Assembly (NCBI GenBank): GCA_963921195.1
Contig: OY992537.1
Span: 245,836,414-245,900,413 of the forward strand
Direction: 5' to 3'
DNA: 64,000 bases
Source of the DNA: Pegoplata infirma
Lineage: Eukaryota; Arthropoda; Insecta; Diptera; Anthomyiidae
Part shown: piece after piece, positions 47,601 through 59,508 of the stretch
How positions within the stretch are numbered: the stretch's first letter is position 1
Layout of the letters: each line of letters starts with the position of its first letter
The notes under the pieces: model-generated
What the model saw: only the letters and a program-made list of their open reading frames with translations
Told to the model about the DNA's origin: nothing
Databases searched by the model: none
Program-made: the position numbers and the translations under genes

Positions 47601-47890
47601 AAAATTAAAAAAAAAAAACTACAAACGGCCATGTTTGACCACGCCTATCTCGCCCATTTTTCCGAAAAACGAAAACTTTTGTTCCACGATTTGTTACTTC
47701 CGTATAGGGCACTTAGCTCCCTTTGATCCAACAACATTTTTTTCTCGTGCGTTAAGAAATGAAATGATGTCAGAAAAAAATGTGTCCTACTTCTAATTGG
47801 AGGTACCCAGCAAAAAATAATCGAGATTGTGGAAGCAGTTCATAATTTTTCTGGCATACACAAGCGCTTCGTCTTCAGCACATAGATATA

Positions 47891-48033
47891 TCTGCCTTAC
47901 AGTAGTGCATACTAGATGCACTACTGTAAGGCAGAGATAGAAATATAAATTTTTCGGTAAATTACGAATGTAAACAGACATTTTTAAATACATTCGCTTA
48001 CAGTAGTGCATCTAGTATGCACTACCGTAAGGC
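47891..48033. repeat. Two inverted copies of a perfect hairpin
   Basis: 47891-47935 forms a 20-bp perfect stem (tctgccttacagtagtgcat) with a 5-nt loop ACTAG. About 60 bp on, 47996-48033 forms the same hairpin in reverse-complement form with loop CTAGT and one G-T type mismatch. Confidence 0.8.
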
Positions 48034-48473
48034 AGAGAGAAAAAATTATGAATTATACGACGACTTACGAGCATCAAACAGCAAAACGAAAATTTGGATG
48101 ACGCAATAAAAAAATACAATTTTAATTCAGTTGATATTTTGTGTTTTTGTGAACAGACGTGTACGCATGTGCAAAAGTGAAAACAAAAGTTTCGACTACA
48201 CACTATTCAGACATTAAAACTCTAGTGTTATTTGTGTGCCTACGAGGAGCACTTCCTTCATACAAACTTTTCAGGCATGAAGACTTTAGTGATGGTAATA
48301 CATTATTTTTGTGCTTTATTGGAGCAATGATTTCTGAGCATCCAATATGCTTACAAAAATGCACCTAGTAAGCTTCTAAGAAGGTATGATTTCATTACAT
48401 TTTTATTGCGCTGAAATAAGCGCTCGGATGAAATGCTCTAAAGTGGGACATTGCGACCAAATATCATGCCATA

Positions 48474-48530
48474 CGTAAGCAGGTTTGTAAGGGAATGGCA
48501 ACACAACATTCCCTTACAAACCTGCTTACG
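48474..48530. repeat. 24-bp perfect hairpin
   Basis: Stem CGTAAGCAGGTTTGTAAGGG plus AATG, loop GCAACACAA, perfect complementary stem. It could fold as RNA or as a cruciform. No transcription evidence. Confidence 0.8.
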
Positions 48531-48555
48531 GCGAAGCAGTAGTTTTTGGTGGGTA

Positions 48556-49299
48556 ATGGCGTAAAAACAATGTTTTGGTTAAAAATCTTGATTTCAGTAT
48601 AAAAATCTTCTAAAAATTTATTTATTTGAATTAAAAAAGTTGAACACTTTTTTTATTATACTAAGTTTTTTCTTTGAGTTTATCAACAATAAACTTAAAA
48701 ACTCAAACCAAGTTCAGCTTAGTTTTTACAGAGTTGTTTACTTCGAGTGTATCAACATTTAACTTAATAACTGACTGTCTAATATATTTAACTAATATGT
48801 TGTTTGATCACATACAAACACATGAATTTGTATGCATATTTGATTTGAATACTACAAGTGTTTGTTTATTTTTGGTTAATATTTGTAAGGTGTGCGTGTT
48901 CGGTGTCAACTGTTGCATGTTAATAACAAATTATTTCCGTTTCGGTTAGGCTTTGAACAAATAACAACTGTAGCTCTTCGAAAATGCACGTGTTCTCCAA
49001 AAGAAGTGTTATATTTTTATTTTTTTTTTTTCTTTCTAATTCCGAATAGCGATTCATTCATACTTAAGCAGACATATCAGTTTCTTTATTTCTTGGTGGT
49101 CTTTCATATCTCCTAGTTAAAATTTTATTAACAATTTTTTGACAGTTATCTTAGCAGTAGTTAAAGTGCTAAAATTTACTAGATGGACTCTTGAGTTATG
49201 CAAAATTAGCTTTAATTTTAAATTTATATTTACCGAAGACTATTTTATGACATTCCATTTTTATATAAATAGAAATGTTAACATAATCTCGTTATTGTT
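48556..49299. other. No recognised feature
   Basis: AT-rich. Frames at 48674-48949 and 48892-49116 are hydrophobic, low-complexity and lack start context. No element ends found. Confidence 0.35.
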
Positions 49300-50130
49300 T
49301 TTTTATACCCTCCACTCTAGTGATAGAGGGTATATATAAGATTGTCATTCCGTTTGTAACACCTCGAAATATTGGTCTAAGACCCCATAAAGTATATATA
49401 TTCATGGTCCTCGATCGATTTTAAGACGATCTAGCGATGTCCGTCCGTCCGTCCGTCCGTCTGTCTGTCTGTTGAAAACACGCTAACTTTTGAAAGACTT
49501 TATGGCGGCTCCTGAAGTTTGGCATATATGTTGGGTCAGGTTGGTATTGCAATCCAGCGAAATCGGTCCACTGGTTCAAAAGTTATGAGCAAAAGACTGA
49601 ATTTCGGCAAGAGTTTTTCGTGAATTTACGAGATAAAAAACACGATAACTTTCGAAAGGCAATTGTGAGGATGCTAGAGCATGGCACATATATTTGTCGT
49701 TCCGCAGACCTAGTTCGTATTAAATTTCAGCCAAATCGGTTTAGTGGTTAAAAAGTTATTAGAAAACCGTTAATATCAGATTAGTTTCACCTTAAATTCA
49801 CGTGTTGAAAATCCGTTAAACATGTTTTAAAAAAAATTGGTAAGTCACAAAAATATTTTAGAACGTATTTTTTTCACTCAAAAATATTTTTACACTAAAA
49901 AAAAATACACTCGAAAAAAATTTGACACTCAAAAAAAATTTTACACTCAAAAAAAATTTTGTAAATAATTTTTTTTTTTTTAATTACTTTAAAAAAAAGT
50001 TTTTTTACAGAAAATAAAATATTACTAATCAAAAATGTTATTTTTTCACGTTAGAAAATTTACTATCACTTAAAGGGAGCACTGTGGAGGGTATTCATAG
50101 ATTCGGCCAAGTCGAATTTAACTTTTTTGT
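49300..50130 (+). mobile_element. INE-1-like element, complete reference copy
   Basis: The best-preserved copy: 'ttttataccctccactctag', 'tgatagagggtatatata', 'ccataaagtatatatattca', (GTCC)4(GTCT)3 at 49440-49472, two 'ggttcaaaagttatgagc'-type internal blocks, A/T-rich 'acactcaaaaaaaatttt' repeats, and 3' 'gagggtattcatag', hairpin attcggccaagtcgaat, then 'aactttttt'. The typical final 'acttgt' is mutated to 'ttttgt'. Confidence 0.8.
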
Positions 50131-50767
50131 TAAATTTTCATCGTTATTAAAACTGAATATATTCAGAGTTTGGATACAAGCTTGTATTCTAAAACTGGTT
50201 AAATATTTTTTTTAATACGTATATTTTTAAATTATCTAAATTTGTTTTATTACCTATTTGATTGATATTTTATGTTTGTCACTTTTAAAACGTCTATCTT
50301 TCGAACTTTTAAGAGAAACTTAACATGTAGGTACCGTGAAATGTCAAATAAGTGGACAGCAGCAACCAATCAACAAATATATATCTTTAAGCATTTTCTT
50401 ACAAGTGTTCAGACTAATTGTAAGTGCAGGAACAGACCAAGCCCGGCACGACTTTTTCCATATGATTTGACAGATAAAAACTTGTTCTATTTTTTAAAGG
50501 TGGTGAAACTCATTCAAACTCTTAAAAAAGTTGCCATCATTGCACATTTCTTCCAATAAAATACCAAAACATGGCAACACTAACGAGTATATTTGAAAAT
50601 CAGCTGTTTTTGTTTTCGTTTTTGTACATTAGTTTAACTAATTAAGATAAGGCAGTTAAACTTAAAAATAATCCAACTCTTAAAACCAGAATTTGTAGGT
50701 TTAACTCCGTTTAAAACAAATATAGCCCAGTCGGCAAAAAAGAAATCACCGCTGATATACTTTTTAC

Positions 50768-50918
50768 CCTCCTTTATAAAAGTGCTGACATTATCATACA
50801 ATTTTCCAAATGTCCCCAAGGAAGAGTCCTCACCAGTATCGGTGGCCATCGGTGCTTTTAGACAACGTTGACTAATTTCTGACATGTCCTTGGACATTTG
50901 TAAAAATTGTCGCAGAAT
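50768..50918 (-). CDS. Candidate host exon, unidentified
   Basis: On the minus strand a frame reads ILRQFLQMSKDMSEISQRC and then LKAPMATDTGEDSSLGTFGK, followed by LYDNVSTFIKE. It lies between a possible acceptor (tctcag ending at 50919) and a possible donor (GAGG|GTAAAA at 50768/50767). The composition is mixed, with G/C at many third positions, unlike every other frame here. The sequence is soluble and rich in Ser, Asp and Lys, as in an ordinary cytoplasmic protein. I do not recognise the family. An ATG lies at 50897 (MSKDM), so it could also be a first coding exon. The upstream edge coincides with the decayed satellite (50908 onward), so the acceptor AG may belong to the satellite and the exon may be truncated. 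Confidence 0.35.
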
Positions 50919-51295
50919 CTGAGACTTTTTTTATTGGATAAATATCTAAGAATCTTCTTTGTTTCAGAATCTGAGAATTTGAAAAAATGTTTCAGAATCT
51001 TTTAAATGGAAAAACTTAGAGTTAGAAATTTTGTCTATGGAAAAAAGATCTCAGAATCTGAAACTTTTTCCATAGGAAAAAAATCTCAGATTTTTATTGG
51101 AAAAAATGGTCTTAAAGTCTGAGACTTTTTCTATCAGAAGAACGTCTCAGAATCTGAGCCTTTTCTTACGGAAAAAATATATCAGAATCGAAAAAAAGGT
51201 TTTGGAATCTGAAAATAAAACTTCGTGTATTCAAAAAAAGTCTCAGAATCTCTCAAAGTCTGAGACTTTCTATGAATTTCATGGAGGGAGGGTTT
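50908..51295. repeat. Decayed copy of the palindromic minisatellite
   Basis: Units of 'tctcagaatctgagac', 'tttttctat' and 'ggaaaaa' recur about ten times with spacing of 30-45 bp. The array continues briefly after the MITE ('taggaagagtctaag' at 51903). Orientation matches the 34.9-kb array. Confidence 0.65.
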
Positions 51296-51301
51296 TTCCT
51301 A

Positions 51302-51901
51302 CACAGAAAAAAATAAAAAAAAATTTTGAGTAAATTTTTAATACTATTGAGTAAAAAATTACTCAATTTTCCACCAGTAAACGATTTAATAGTATTGAGT
51401 AAACTTTTAATAAAAAATTATTAAATGCTTAATAAAAAATTTGAGTAAATTATTAATTCACACAATTAAATTTTTACTTAAAATTTTTTAATATTTTTAA
51501 GTAACTTTTTAATTGTGTCAAGTAAAAATTTACTCAAAATGTATCAAATTATTTTTTTAAAAAGTTTAAAAAGTTTCTAATTTTTTTTCCAAAAAAATTG
51601 CTTTTACAAACTTTACCAAATATACTTATGTCTTCAAGACAAAGTAAAATTTTATAAAGATGATTTAAAACTTTCATATACATATACAAAAAACAATAAA
51701 CTAAATGAGAATTCAAAACACCAAGAGAAAAAAAAATAAATTAAAAAAAAATATTAAATTTGTATTAAATTATTTACTCAAATTTTATTTTCAATTTTTG
51801 AGTAAATTTTTAATTGCGTCAATTAAAAAATTACTCAAATTTTTTTTAAAAAATTAAACAAGTGATTACTCAAATTTGTTTCCTCCATATTTTTTTCTGT
51901 G
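51302..51901. mobile_element. CAC-type MITE, TSD TA
   Basis: CACAGAAAAAAATA and TATTTTTTTCTGTG end the 600-bp element, with TA on both sides (51300-51301, 51902-51903). The interior is built from 'gagtaaatttttaat' and 'ttaattgtgtcaa' words in both orientations. It splits the decayed satellite. Confidence 0.8.
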
Positions 51902-52173
51902 TATAGGAAGAGTCTAAGGTTTGAACTTTTTCTGTAAAGGGGCACGCCTTACGCCATTCAATAACCAAATCCAAAATCATTATTATAAATATCAAACTCA
52001 CCTTCTGGAAACCACGAGGCTCTAACGAATGATCATGGGTGGTATAACTCTATCTATCTAGAGATGATTAAATTCCATACCCACTTTTGGCAGTCCTAAA
52101 AATTGATTACTGAAACATTATTAAATGTTAACAAATGAAAAGTTTTGATGAACCGTTATCAATCAATTAAAAT

Positions 52174-53450
52174 AAAACAAGTAAGAAATTTATAGTCGGT
52201 CAATACCGACCATATAATACCCTACATCGGAGTTTCCCGGAAAATAGGTCCCAAGTTCAAACATGAACCGATTGGATCTATATTTTGTGAAATCTGTAAA
52301 ATATACCTATTGCCAAATACCCAATACAATTGCCAATAAACCGATTTAAATGAATATGGGGCGAAATTTTCCGAAATAATCCGATTATATTCGGATTTGA
52401 TAAGGTTATTAAAATACGCCTTTAACACACACAAACAAAATTTTAATTAAATATTTTCTATTATATCAGGAAATTTGAGAGATTTATGTGAATATTGGGA
52501 CGGTGGTTTTTATGGGGGCTACAAGAAGAACTGGTCCGATTCCTTTGAATGGTGATTTGTGAATACAAAATACGTTTACCTGTCGAATTTCGAAACGATA
52601 TCTATTATAATACGGTTATTAGAGTCATTTGAGCCAAAATTAAAGAGGACCTTTGTATGCACTCAAAATAATAACTCTGTTAAATTACAGAAAAACTCTG
52701 CTAGCATCATTTCTTGGTAATTTTACTATAAAACTCTGTAAAATGATTTTGACAAAAAAAACTGTTAATTTACAGAGTTTTTAGTAAAATATTGGTTAAA
52801 TAAAACACCATTTAGCAAAGAAAAACTCTGTAAATTTACATATATTTGTAAAATGCATTTAATGCAACCAAAATTTTACAGAAAATAACTCTGTAACTTT
52901 ACAGAGTTTAGTAAAAAACATGTTATTTTGTAAAATTTGTATATGATTTTTTAAAAGATTTTTTTTTTTGTTACTTTTTTAACATTTTCTCAAAAAAAAA
53001 AACTACAGATACAATTTTGTGTGATTTTACAGAAAACTCTGTTTGTAACTATGAAATTAAGATAACATAGAAATAAGTAAAAATACAGATAAATCTTAGT
53101 TTTTTCGTTATAAAAAATACATAGTATTTCGCTTAAATCTGTATTTTAGCAGAAAACTCTGTTAATTATCCGTAAAATTAAGATTACAAAGTTAAAAGTA
53201 ATATTACAGAAGAAACTTTGTTTTTTTGTCACAACAAAATGCAAAGTATTTTCTTTAAATCTGTATTTTGACAGAAAACTCTGTTAAATATCTGTTGAAT
53301 TGAGATTACAGCCATTTTACAGAGTATTTGACAGAGTTATTATTTTGAGTGTGGGGACTATTATTTTGAGACGTCCTGTTCGAATGGCTTTAACAGAAGA
53401 AGAGCGAGTTCACACCTTTTTATAATTAATACTCTTTGACCCTATTCAGA
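52174..53450 (-). mobile_element. Second Helentron-like family, minus strand, with insert
   Basis: Read on the minus strand the 3' end is 'gggtattatatggtcgg', a hairpin (ggtcggtattgaccgac) and 'tttcttacttgtttt'. Going inward, 'ccgattggatctatattttg' and 'tttatgggggctacaagaag' are typical of the gene-free bodies of these fly repeats. A MITE (52660-53351) splits it. The 5' limit is uncertain. Confidence 0.55.
52660..53351. mobile_element. CAC-type MITE, TSD TG, ACAGAGTT repeats
   Basis: CACTCAAAATAATAACTCTG mirrors CAGAGTTATTATTTTGAGTG almost perfectly. TG flanks both ends (52658-52659, 53352-53353), and removal restores 'tttgtatggggactatt'. At least twelve 'aaactctgt' or 'acagagtt' words run through the 692-bp element in both orientations. 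Confidence 0.85.
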
Positions 53451-53453
53451 TTT

Positions 53454-55921
53454 GATAATAACTGCAAGATTTCGTAGAAAAGTAAAGTAAAGCCAGAAAA
53501 TAGACAAGCCCTATGCTCCTTATAGGATCAACAGAAACCCATATACATATATAATGTAGAACCCAATAGTTCTGGACATTTTATAAATGTTTTGGAATAT
53601 TTTTTGTTTTAACCAGAAAAGTTTATTTATTCAGTAGATAGGACCACCTGATTCTTAATTGACCGTTGTGAAAATGTGCTAAGGTTTTACTGTTGTTTTG
53701 TAATCGTACCATTTCAATGTACTACATTGTTCTTGCTCACATTTAACTTAATGTTATAAACGAATACTCTAATCGAATATCATACATACATATAATTTGT
53801 TCCAGACTCTTTATATTTAATTTTATGACAACTTTTATGATTTAACCATAAAATAAGATCATAATTTACATAAATTATTTTTAATTATAGTTTTATTCAA
53901 AACAAAACTAAGGATTTTAAGCATAGATGTCGGAAAAAAAACCTATAAAATTTTAAGTTTTAAAATCATTGGTTTTGAAAGTCTCTCAAGATTAAATCGA
54001 TAATCAGGCAGACAGGTTTCATTTAGGTTGTTTTCGACAGCACGCGTATTCGTTTATTTTTGAGCATTTTATGAGTTTTTAGCTGCTGCTGCGGTTGCTT
54101 AGAAAACATTTATTACACAAACGAGGCGTTTTAAATTTTATGACTTTAAAACGTCAACAAAAATTCATAATCATCTCATAAAATGTGAGTATTTCACTTA
54201 AATTGTTGTATTATTGGCATAAATGATCGTTTATTTTGACACTTAACAAATACAACAAACAAAACAAACAAAAAAACCTGCTGTTGATGCCTTCCGATAT
54301 CAGCTGCAGACATTTAATTATGGTTGCCAAGAATTGGGTGGTCTTCAAAGGAAAACGGAAAAGAGTTAAATGAAAGTGATCTTGAGAGGAAAACCTTAGC
54401 GTCTGATCGGATGACGGATAATTAAATATTTTTGTTTATTTTTGTCATTCATAAATAATTTTAAAGAAGTTTGGGACAGATACTTGTTGCTTCTTTTTTT
54501 AAGTAGTGTTAGTTTACACATGTATTTTCCTTCTTTACTTTTAGTGTTTTCCCTGTTGTTTACATACGATTCAATTAGTGACCTGACAACGACACGAAAA
54601 ACACTTGGATTGCTTGCAACAACGTGTTGACAATATAAACAATAACACCCTCATACCACAAAGACAAATAAAAATAAATAACCAAATAACTACTTGAAGA
54701 AAAATACTAGAGTAAACATTAAACCCTGGCGTAAAAACAATGTTTATTTCATTATACGTATGACCCCAAACAAAGTGTAGCGACAAATACATCCATCCAT
54801 TCATCTATCCATCCATCCACCCACGCCACTTACATTTTTGGTGGACATTGAAAAGATGACATGTAACAAGAAACTTGTTTACATAAACATGTAGATAATT
54901 ATTTACTAGGGGAGATTGAACCATTAAAGCCAAGGTAGTCTATTAAAGTCCCTATGAGACTACTTTTTTTTTTGTTATTGTTGTTTTTGGTATTTTAATG
55001 GTGTATCGATTTGGAGAAAAAATAAAATAAAAACCACCTAACATTGTATCACATTGCACACATTACACAAGTAGCATATGTTAAGCCTTCTTCTCAGTTT
55101 TCCTATCGATAATGTAAAAGTTGTATGTAGGTGGAAGGGAGGGGGAAAAGTCATGTAGAGCATTTGAAACAACTTCGACAGACGGAAACAGGAAACCGGA
55201 AGTCCATCTTGCTCATAGTAGCGACAACGAAGATATTTTTACGCTTCATGCAAGTTGAAGTTGTAGTTAAACATGGTGGGGGTACACACACACACACACA
55301 TCATAACATTTCCAAACATACATCATAAACAGCCTCCTTTGTCACCACCAACCACCCTGTCGTTTATTTTTTTTTTTTAAGACTGTATTAGAGTAAGGAA
55401 ACCTCTCGCCCCCCAAACCAAATTACACCTACTTTGTGCACACATACAACCATTATCAGTACTCTGGAACATCAACATCATCTCAGCAGTAGTCGTCAAC
55501 ATAAGCAGCATCGAAACGACAACAACAGCAAAAATAACAACAACAACGCCATCATCATCAACATCATGTTGCGGAAACAGATAACGCATGGACGGACGCA
55601 TGGACTGGCGGACAGACTGGAAAATCATCAGCACTGGTTTGTTGCTTGCCTTCCTGCTTGCTTGCTTGCTTGCCCCGGGCTTTATGCTGGATGTTAAAGT
55701 GAATTTTGCTTTACTTCTAAATATTTTTTTCTTTGCTTCTGCTGTGAGGGATATACGAATCAATGAAGCGCAAGCGAATTATATATATTTTTTAAATTAT
55801 GTTGAGTCGTTTTTTTTAAAGCGTAAAATAGACACCTAGCTATGGAACGGGCTGGAGAGAAAATTCATAAATGTCGGACAGACTTTGGCAAAAAGAAAAA
55901 TATGATGTGTAAAGTGCACAA
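53454..55921. other. 2.5-kb gene-free stretch with microsatellites
   Basis: Contains CATC-type repeats (54789-54823), (AC)n (55287-55300), AAC/CAG-rich tracts (55484-55566) and 'cttgcttgcttgcttg' (55656-55671). Frames at 55377-55763 and 55434-55839 are readings of these repeats on both strands. Possibly ancestral unique DNA, since no element ends were found. Confidence 0.4.
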
Positions 55922-55929
55922 CTAATGTA

Positions 55930-56391
55930 TAATGTCCGACCGAATATTTGGCTACGGCTTTAGCCGAAAAGCACTATTTTTGGCCGAACATAGCCGAATA
56001 CCGAATGATTGTATAAAATGTGTATTCACGTGTTGGAAAACACACTTTAAATCACATTAGTAAGCCACAAAAAACATTTTATTAAGTGTTTTTGCAGCTA
56101 CAACAAGATTTTATACTCAAAAAAATTTTCCGATCGAAAAAAATTACACTCAAAAAAATTTTTATTTACAAAAATGTCTAAAAAAGGTTTTTTGCTCAAA
56201 ATAAATCGTTCTAGACAACATTTTTATATATTTGTGTATTCCGCCAAGTCGAGTTTTAATTTTTTTCTTGTTTTTACTACATAAATATTTTTTTTCTAAA
56301 TATTCGGCTTCGGTTTCGGCCGAATAGTAAACATTTGGCCGAATATTCGGCTTCGGCTACGGCCAAAAAAGGTGTATTCGGTCAGACACTA
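55930..56391. mobile_element. hAT-like MITE H1, TSD CTAATGTA
   Basis: TAATGTCCGACCGAAT mirrors ATTCGGTCAGACACTA. The exact TSD CTAATGTA lies at 55922-55929 and 56392-56399. Subterminal 'ggccgaatattcggcttcgg' words are dense at the right and present at the left. The middle is replaced by an INE-1-like 3' fragment. Confidence 0.8.
56014..56276 (+). mobile_element. INE-1-like 3' fragment inside H1
   Basis: 'attcacgtgttggaaaacac', 'cacattagtaagccacaaaa', 'acactcaaaaaaatttt' and the 3' 'gtattccgccaagtcgag' followed by 'ttcttgttttt' match the last third of the 49300 copy. No 5' hairpin or GTCC tract. Confidence 0.6.
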
Positions 56392-56407
56392 CTAATGTAT
56401 CATTAAC

Positions 56408-57055
56408 TGGAGATGGGCGCGTGAGTAACTTTTGACTCACACTCATTCACGCTTACGATGGGAATTTTTCAATCACGTACACTCACTAGCGAGCTTATTT
56501 TTTTCTGCTCCCACTCACTCACAATCACGTGAGTAAATTTAAAACAACTCACACTAACACAAGCTTCACACACGTTGACTCACACTCACAAAACCCATGC
56601 AAATTTTAAAATAATCCACGCTTATTTTTAGGGTGTATAATTATCGACGTTAATTTTAACGTCGATATGCATAGACACAACCCTTTTTGTCTTGTTATAG
56701 TATCATAGACATAAAACTTTTTTTCTTGTTTGCCTTAATAAATTTTAACACACATTAACAGTGATGCCAAGTACATTTTGTTAAACGTGGATGCGTTTTC
56801 AGTTAAACGGTTAATGTTAACATATATACGGTTATGCGAAAACAGGGCTAAAAATTAAATTTTTTTTGATTTTTTTTTCGTAACGAAAGGAAATATGAAG
56901 AGAAAATAAATCACGCAGAATCACTAAAGCAAAAAACCTACTTATGCACACTCAAGCAATTTTTTTTCAATCACACTCACAATCACGTGAGTAAAATTGA
57001 GTTTCAGTCACACTCACGCAAATCACGCACTAATCTGCTCATGTGCCCATCTCTA
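56408..57055. mobile_element. hAT-like element S2, TSD TCATTAAC
   Basis: TGGAGATGGGCGCGTGAG mirrors CTCATGTGCCCATCTCTA. The exact TSD TCATTAAC lies at 56400-56407 and 57056-57063. Many 'actcac' and 'cacgtgagt' words near both ends. Its left TSD starts on the base after the right TSD of H1. Confidence 0.85.
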
Positions 57056-57345
57056 TCATTAACTATCTATATTTTTTTTAAATCTTAACTACTTTAATTT
57101 ACAGTGTATACAAATTTTGTGTTGAGGGTATACATGGATGGCAGCGAAATTTCAACTTTGGATTTAGCAGAAAAATCTGCTGAAAGTTTGCTAAATCAAA
57201 TTGAAAGTCGTTTTACACATTTTTTTTTTTACAGAGTTTTTCTTTTGAGTGTAAAAAGGAAATTCCAACTGATTTTTTAGTTTTATAATACTGCATTACA
57301 ATTTTATTTTGCTTTTATATCTTTCATATGCATTTCATAAAAACA

Positions 57346-58281
57346 ACAAGTAGAAAAGTTAAATTCGACTTTGCCGAATCTATGAATACCCTCCACAATG
57401 CATTTTTTTTAAAGGGTAGTACATTTTTTAAGGTGAAAAAATTAACAATTTTGATTAGAAATATTTTATTTTGAGTAAAAAACTATTTTTTTGAAATTTT
57501 AAAAAAAAAATTACAATTTTTTTTTTTTTGAGTGTAAAATTTTTTTCGAGTGTAATGTTTTTTTTACTGTAGAAATATTTCTGAGTGAATGCACGTACGT
57601 ATATACACAAAATATTGTCATTTTTGTAAAAAAAAAAAAAAAAATTTTTTTTGTGTAAATTTTTTTTTGAGTGTAAAATTTTTTTCTAGTGTAATTTTTA
57701 AGTTACCAATGCTTTTAAAACTAAACAAGTTTAAAAAACATTGCTTTAAAATTAAACAAGTTTGAAAAGCATTGTTAAGTTACCACCAATGCTTTTAAAA
57801 CTTGTTAAAACACGTGGCATTTTAGATGAAACTAATCTGAAATTCAGGGTTTTGCTTATAACTTTTGAACCATTGGACCGATTGAGCTGAAATTTAATAC
57901 CAAACAGGTCTCATTAATGTTTTTCGAAAGTTATCGTGTTTTTTATCTCGTAAATTCGCTAAACACCCTTGCCGAAATTTACTATTTTGCTCATAACTTT
58001 TGAACCACTGGATCGATTTGACTAGATTGCAATACCAACCTGAACAGGTAAATGACAAACATATATGCCAAACTTCAGTAGCCTCTGTAAAGTCTTTCAA
58101 AAGTTAGCGTGTTTTCTACCGACGGACAGACAGACGGACGGACATCGCTAGATCGACTTAAAATCGATCGAGGATCATAAATATATATACTTTATGGGGT
58201 CCTAGACCAATATTTCGAGGTGTTACAAACGGAATGACAAACTTATATATACCCTCTATCACTGGAGTGGAGGGTATAAAA
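57346..58281 (-). mobile_element. INE-1-like element, complete, minus strand
   Basis: Begins with the inverse 3' end ('acaagtagaaaagtt', hairpin, 'gaataccctccac') and ends with the inverse 5' end ('gagggtataaaaattg' at 58281). It contains the inverse GTCC tract (58120-58142), 'tactttatggggtcc', and two copies of 'aacttttgaaccactgga'. It is the mirror partner of the 49300 copy, 8 kb away. Confidence 0.8.
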
Positions 58282-58872
58282 ATTGTTAAAAATCTCAAAA
58301 ATGTATTAACGGTTATTAGTACAGGATCCCGGGAACTTCAAATTGCTATCTCTAGTATTGACCGACATAATTTTTCTTACTTGTTTCTCGTTAACGTTTT
58401 TATTATTTTGAAAGTTAATTAGACCAACATTTGTTATTCGTTTTTTCTCTTGGTCCCCTTTTGGGTATATTGATTTGTAAGATTTTTTTGTTTATTAAAA
58501 GGACATATTTTTATTAAATATTTTTAAACTTTAATATTTTTGTTGCTTTATTTCTATTTTATTTAATAGATGAGTCGTCAGTCCTTGTACACATTAAATG
58601 TATTTTGTGTATGTGTAGATGATGTAGAAATGCACGTACACTGCTTGGAAAAGATGTGAGGAAATTTATCTGTTATTTTCCATTAGAGTAGACTATATTC
58701 ACAGAATGTAATGCAATGACTTGAGCTTTTTCCCATTTTTTTTTTTTTGCTTTAATGTCTTTCTAGTTAAGAGATGGGTGTAGAAAATGCATTGCTCCAG
58801 GATACGTAATGTTGGCAGCATTAATGCTTAACATTATTCTACACATACAAATATACATATTTTCAGGCGGTA

Positions 58873-59250
58873 CACTCAAAAAAACCTTGTAGAATGACAA
58901 GAAAAGCTTATAAGTTTTATTTTTTGCTACCTCCTATTTTATGAGAACTCCTAGTAAAAATTACAAGCTTTTTTAGTAATTTTACAAGCTTTTTACTAAT
59001 AAAATTGTAAATTTACAACCTTTTTGACGCTATAAAACTTACAAAGAATTCTCGTGAATTCTTACTGGATTTTCTTTTTGTAAAATTACCTTGGATTTGT
59101 ACATTTACGAAAAAATTGTAAAATTACACCAAAAAAATATTAAATTTTGATTGAACATTTTTTGTTAAAAAACAAGGAAAACTGTAAAATGTTGGTAATA
59201 TGGAATTACTAGAATTTTTCTGGTAATTTGACAAGGTTTTTTTTTGAGTG
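58873..59250. mobile_element. CAC-type MITE, TSD TA
   Basis: CACTCAAAAAAACCTTGT mirrors ACAAGGTTTTTTTTTGAGTG, flanked by TA (58871-58872, 59251-59252). Repeated 'ttgtaaaattac' and 'acaagctttt' words inside. Non-coding. Confidence 0.8.
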
Positions 59251-59508
59251 TAGGTAGTACCTACATACTGCAGTATATGAGTAGTACTTGAATCGTAGTA
59301 TGGCTATGTCTGTGTTGGCCTTATGGTTAAATTACCATGAAAAACGCCTTATCACTATGCCTCGTTGCCGCCACTACTATGCTTCATATGTAAAAATGTA
59401 TATATCATATCATACATATATAGAACTTTTAACATACATATTTACTTATGTTTGAATGTGTATACATATATTAGACTGGGTCGAAAATTATTATTTAATA
59501 TATCATTA

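Larger units (their letters stand above)
47806..48553. mobile_element. CCCAG-type element with hairpins, TSD TA
   Basis: CCCAGCAAAAA at the left mirrors TTTTTGGTGGG at the right, with TA on each side (47804-47805, 48554-48555). It holds three strong hairpins (listed separately) and is somewhat less AT-rich than the flanks. Frames inside are under 75 codons and overlap on both strands, so no gene is claimed. Confidence 0.55.

Noticed and set aside
55377..55839. Three overlapping frames of up to 128 codons
   Set aside because: They read AAC, CAT and CTTG repeats in different frames and strands; no recognised domain.
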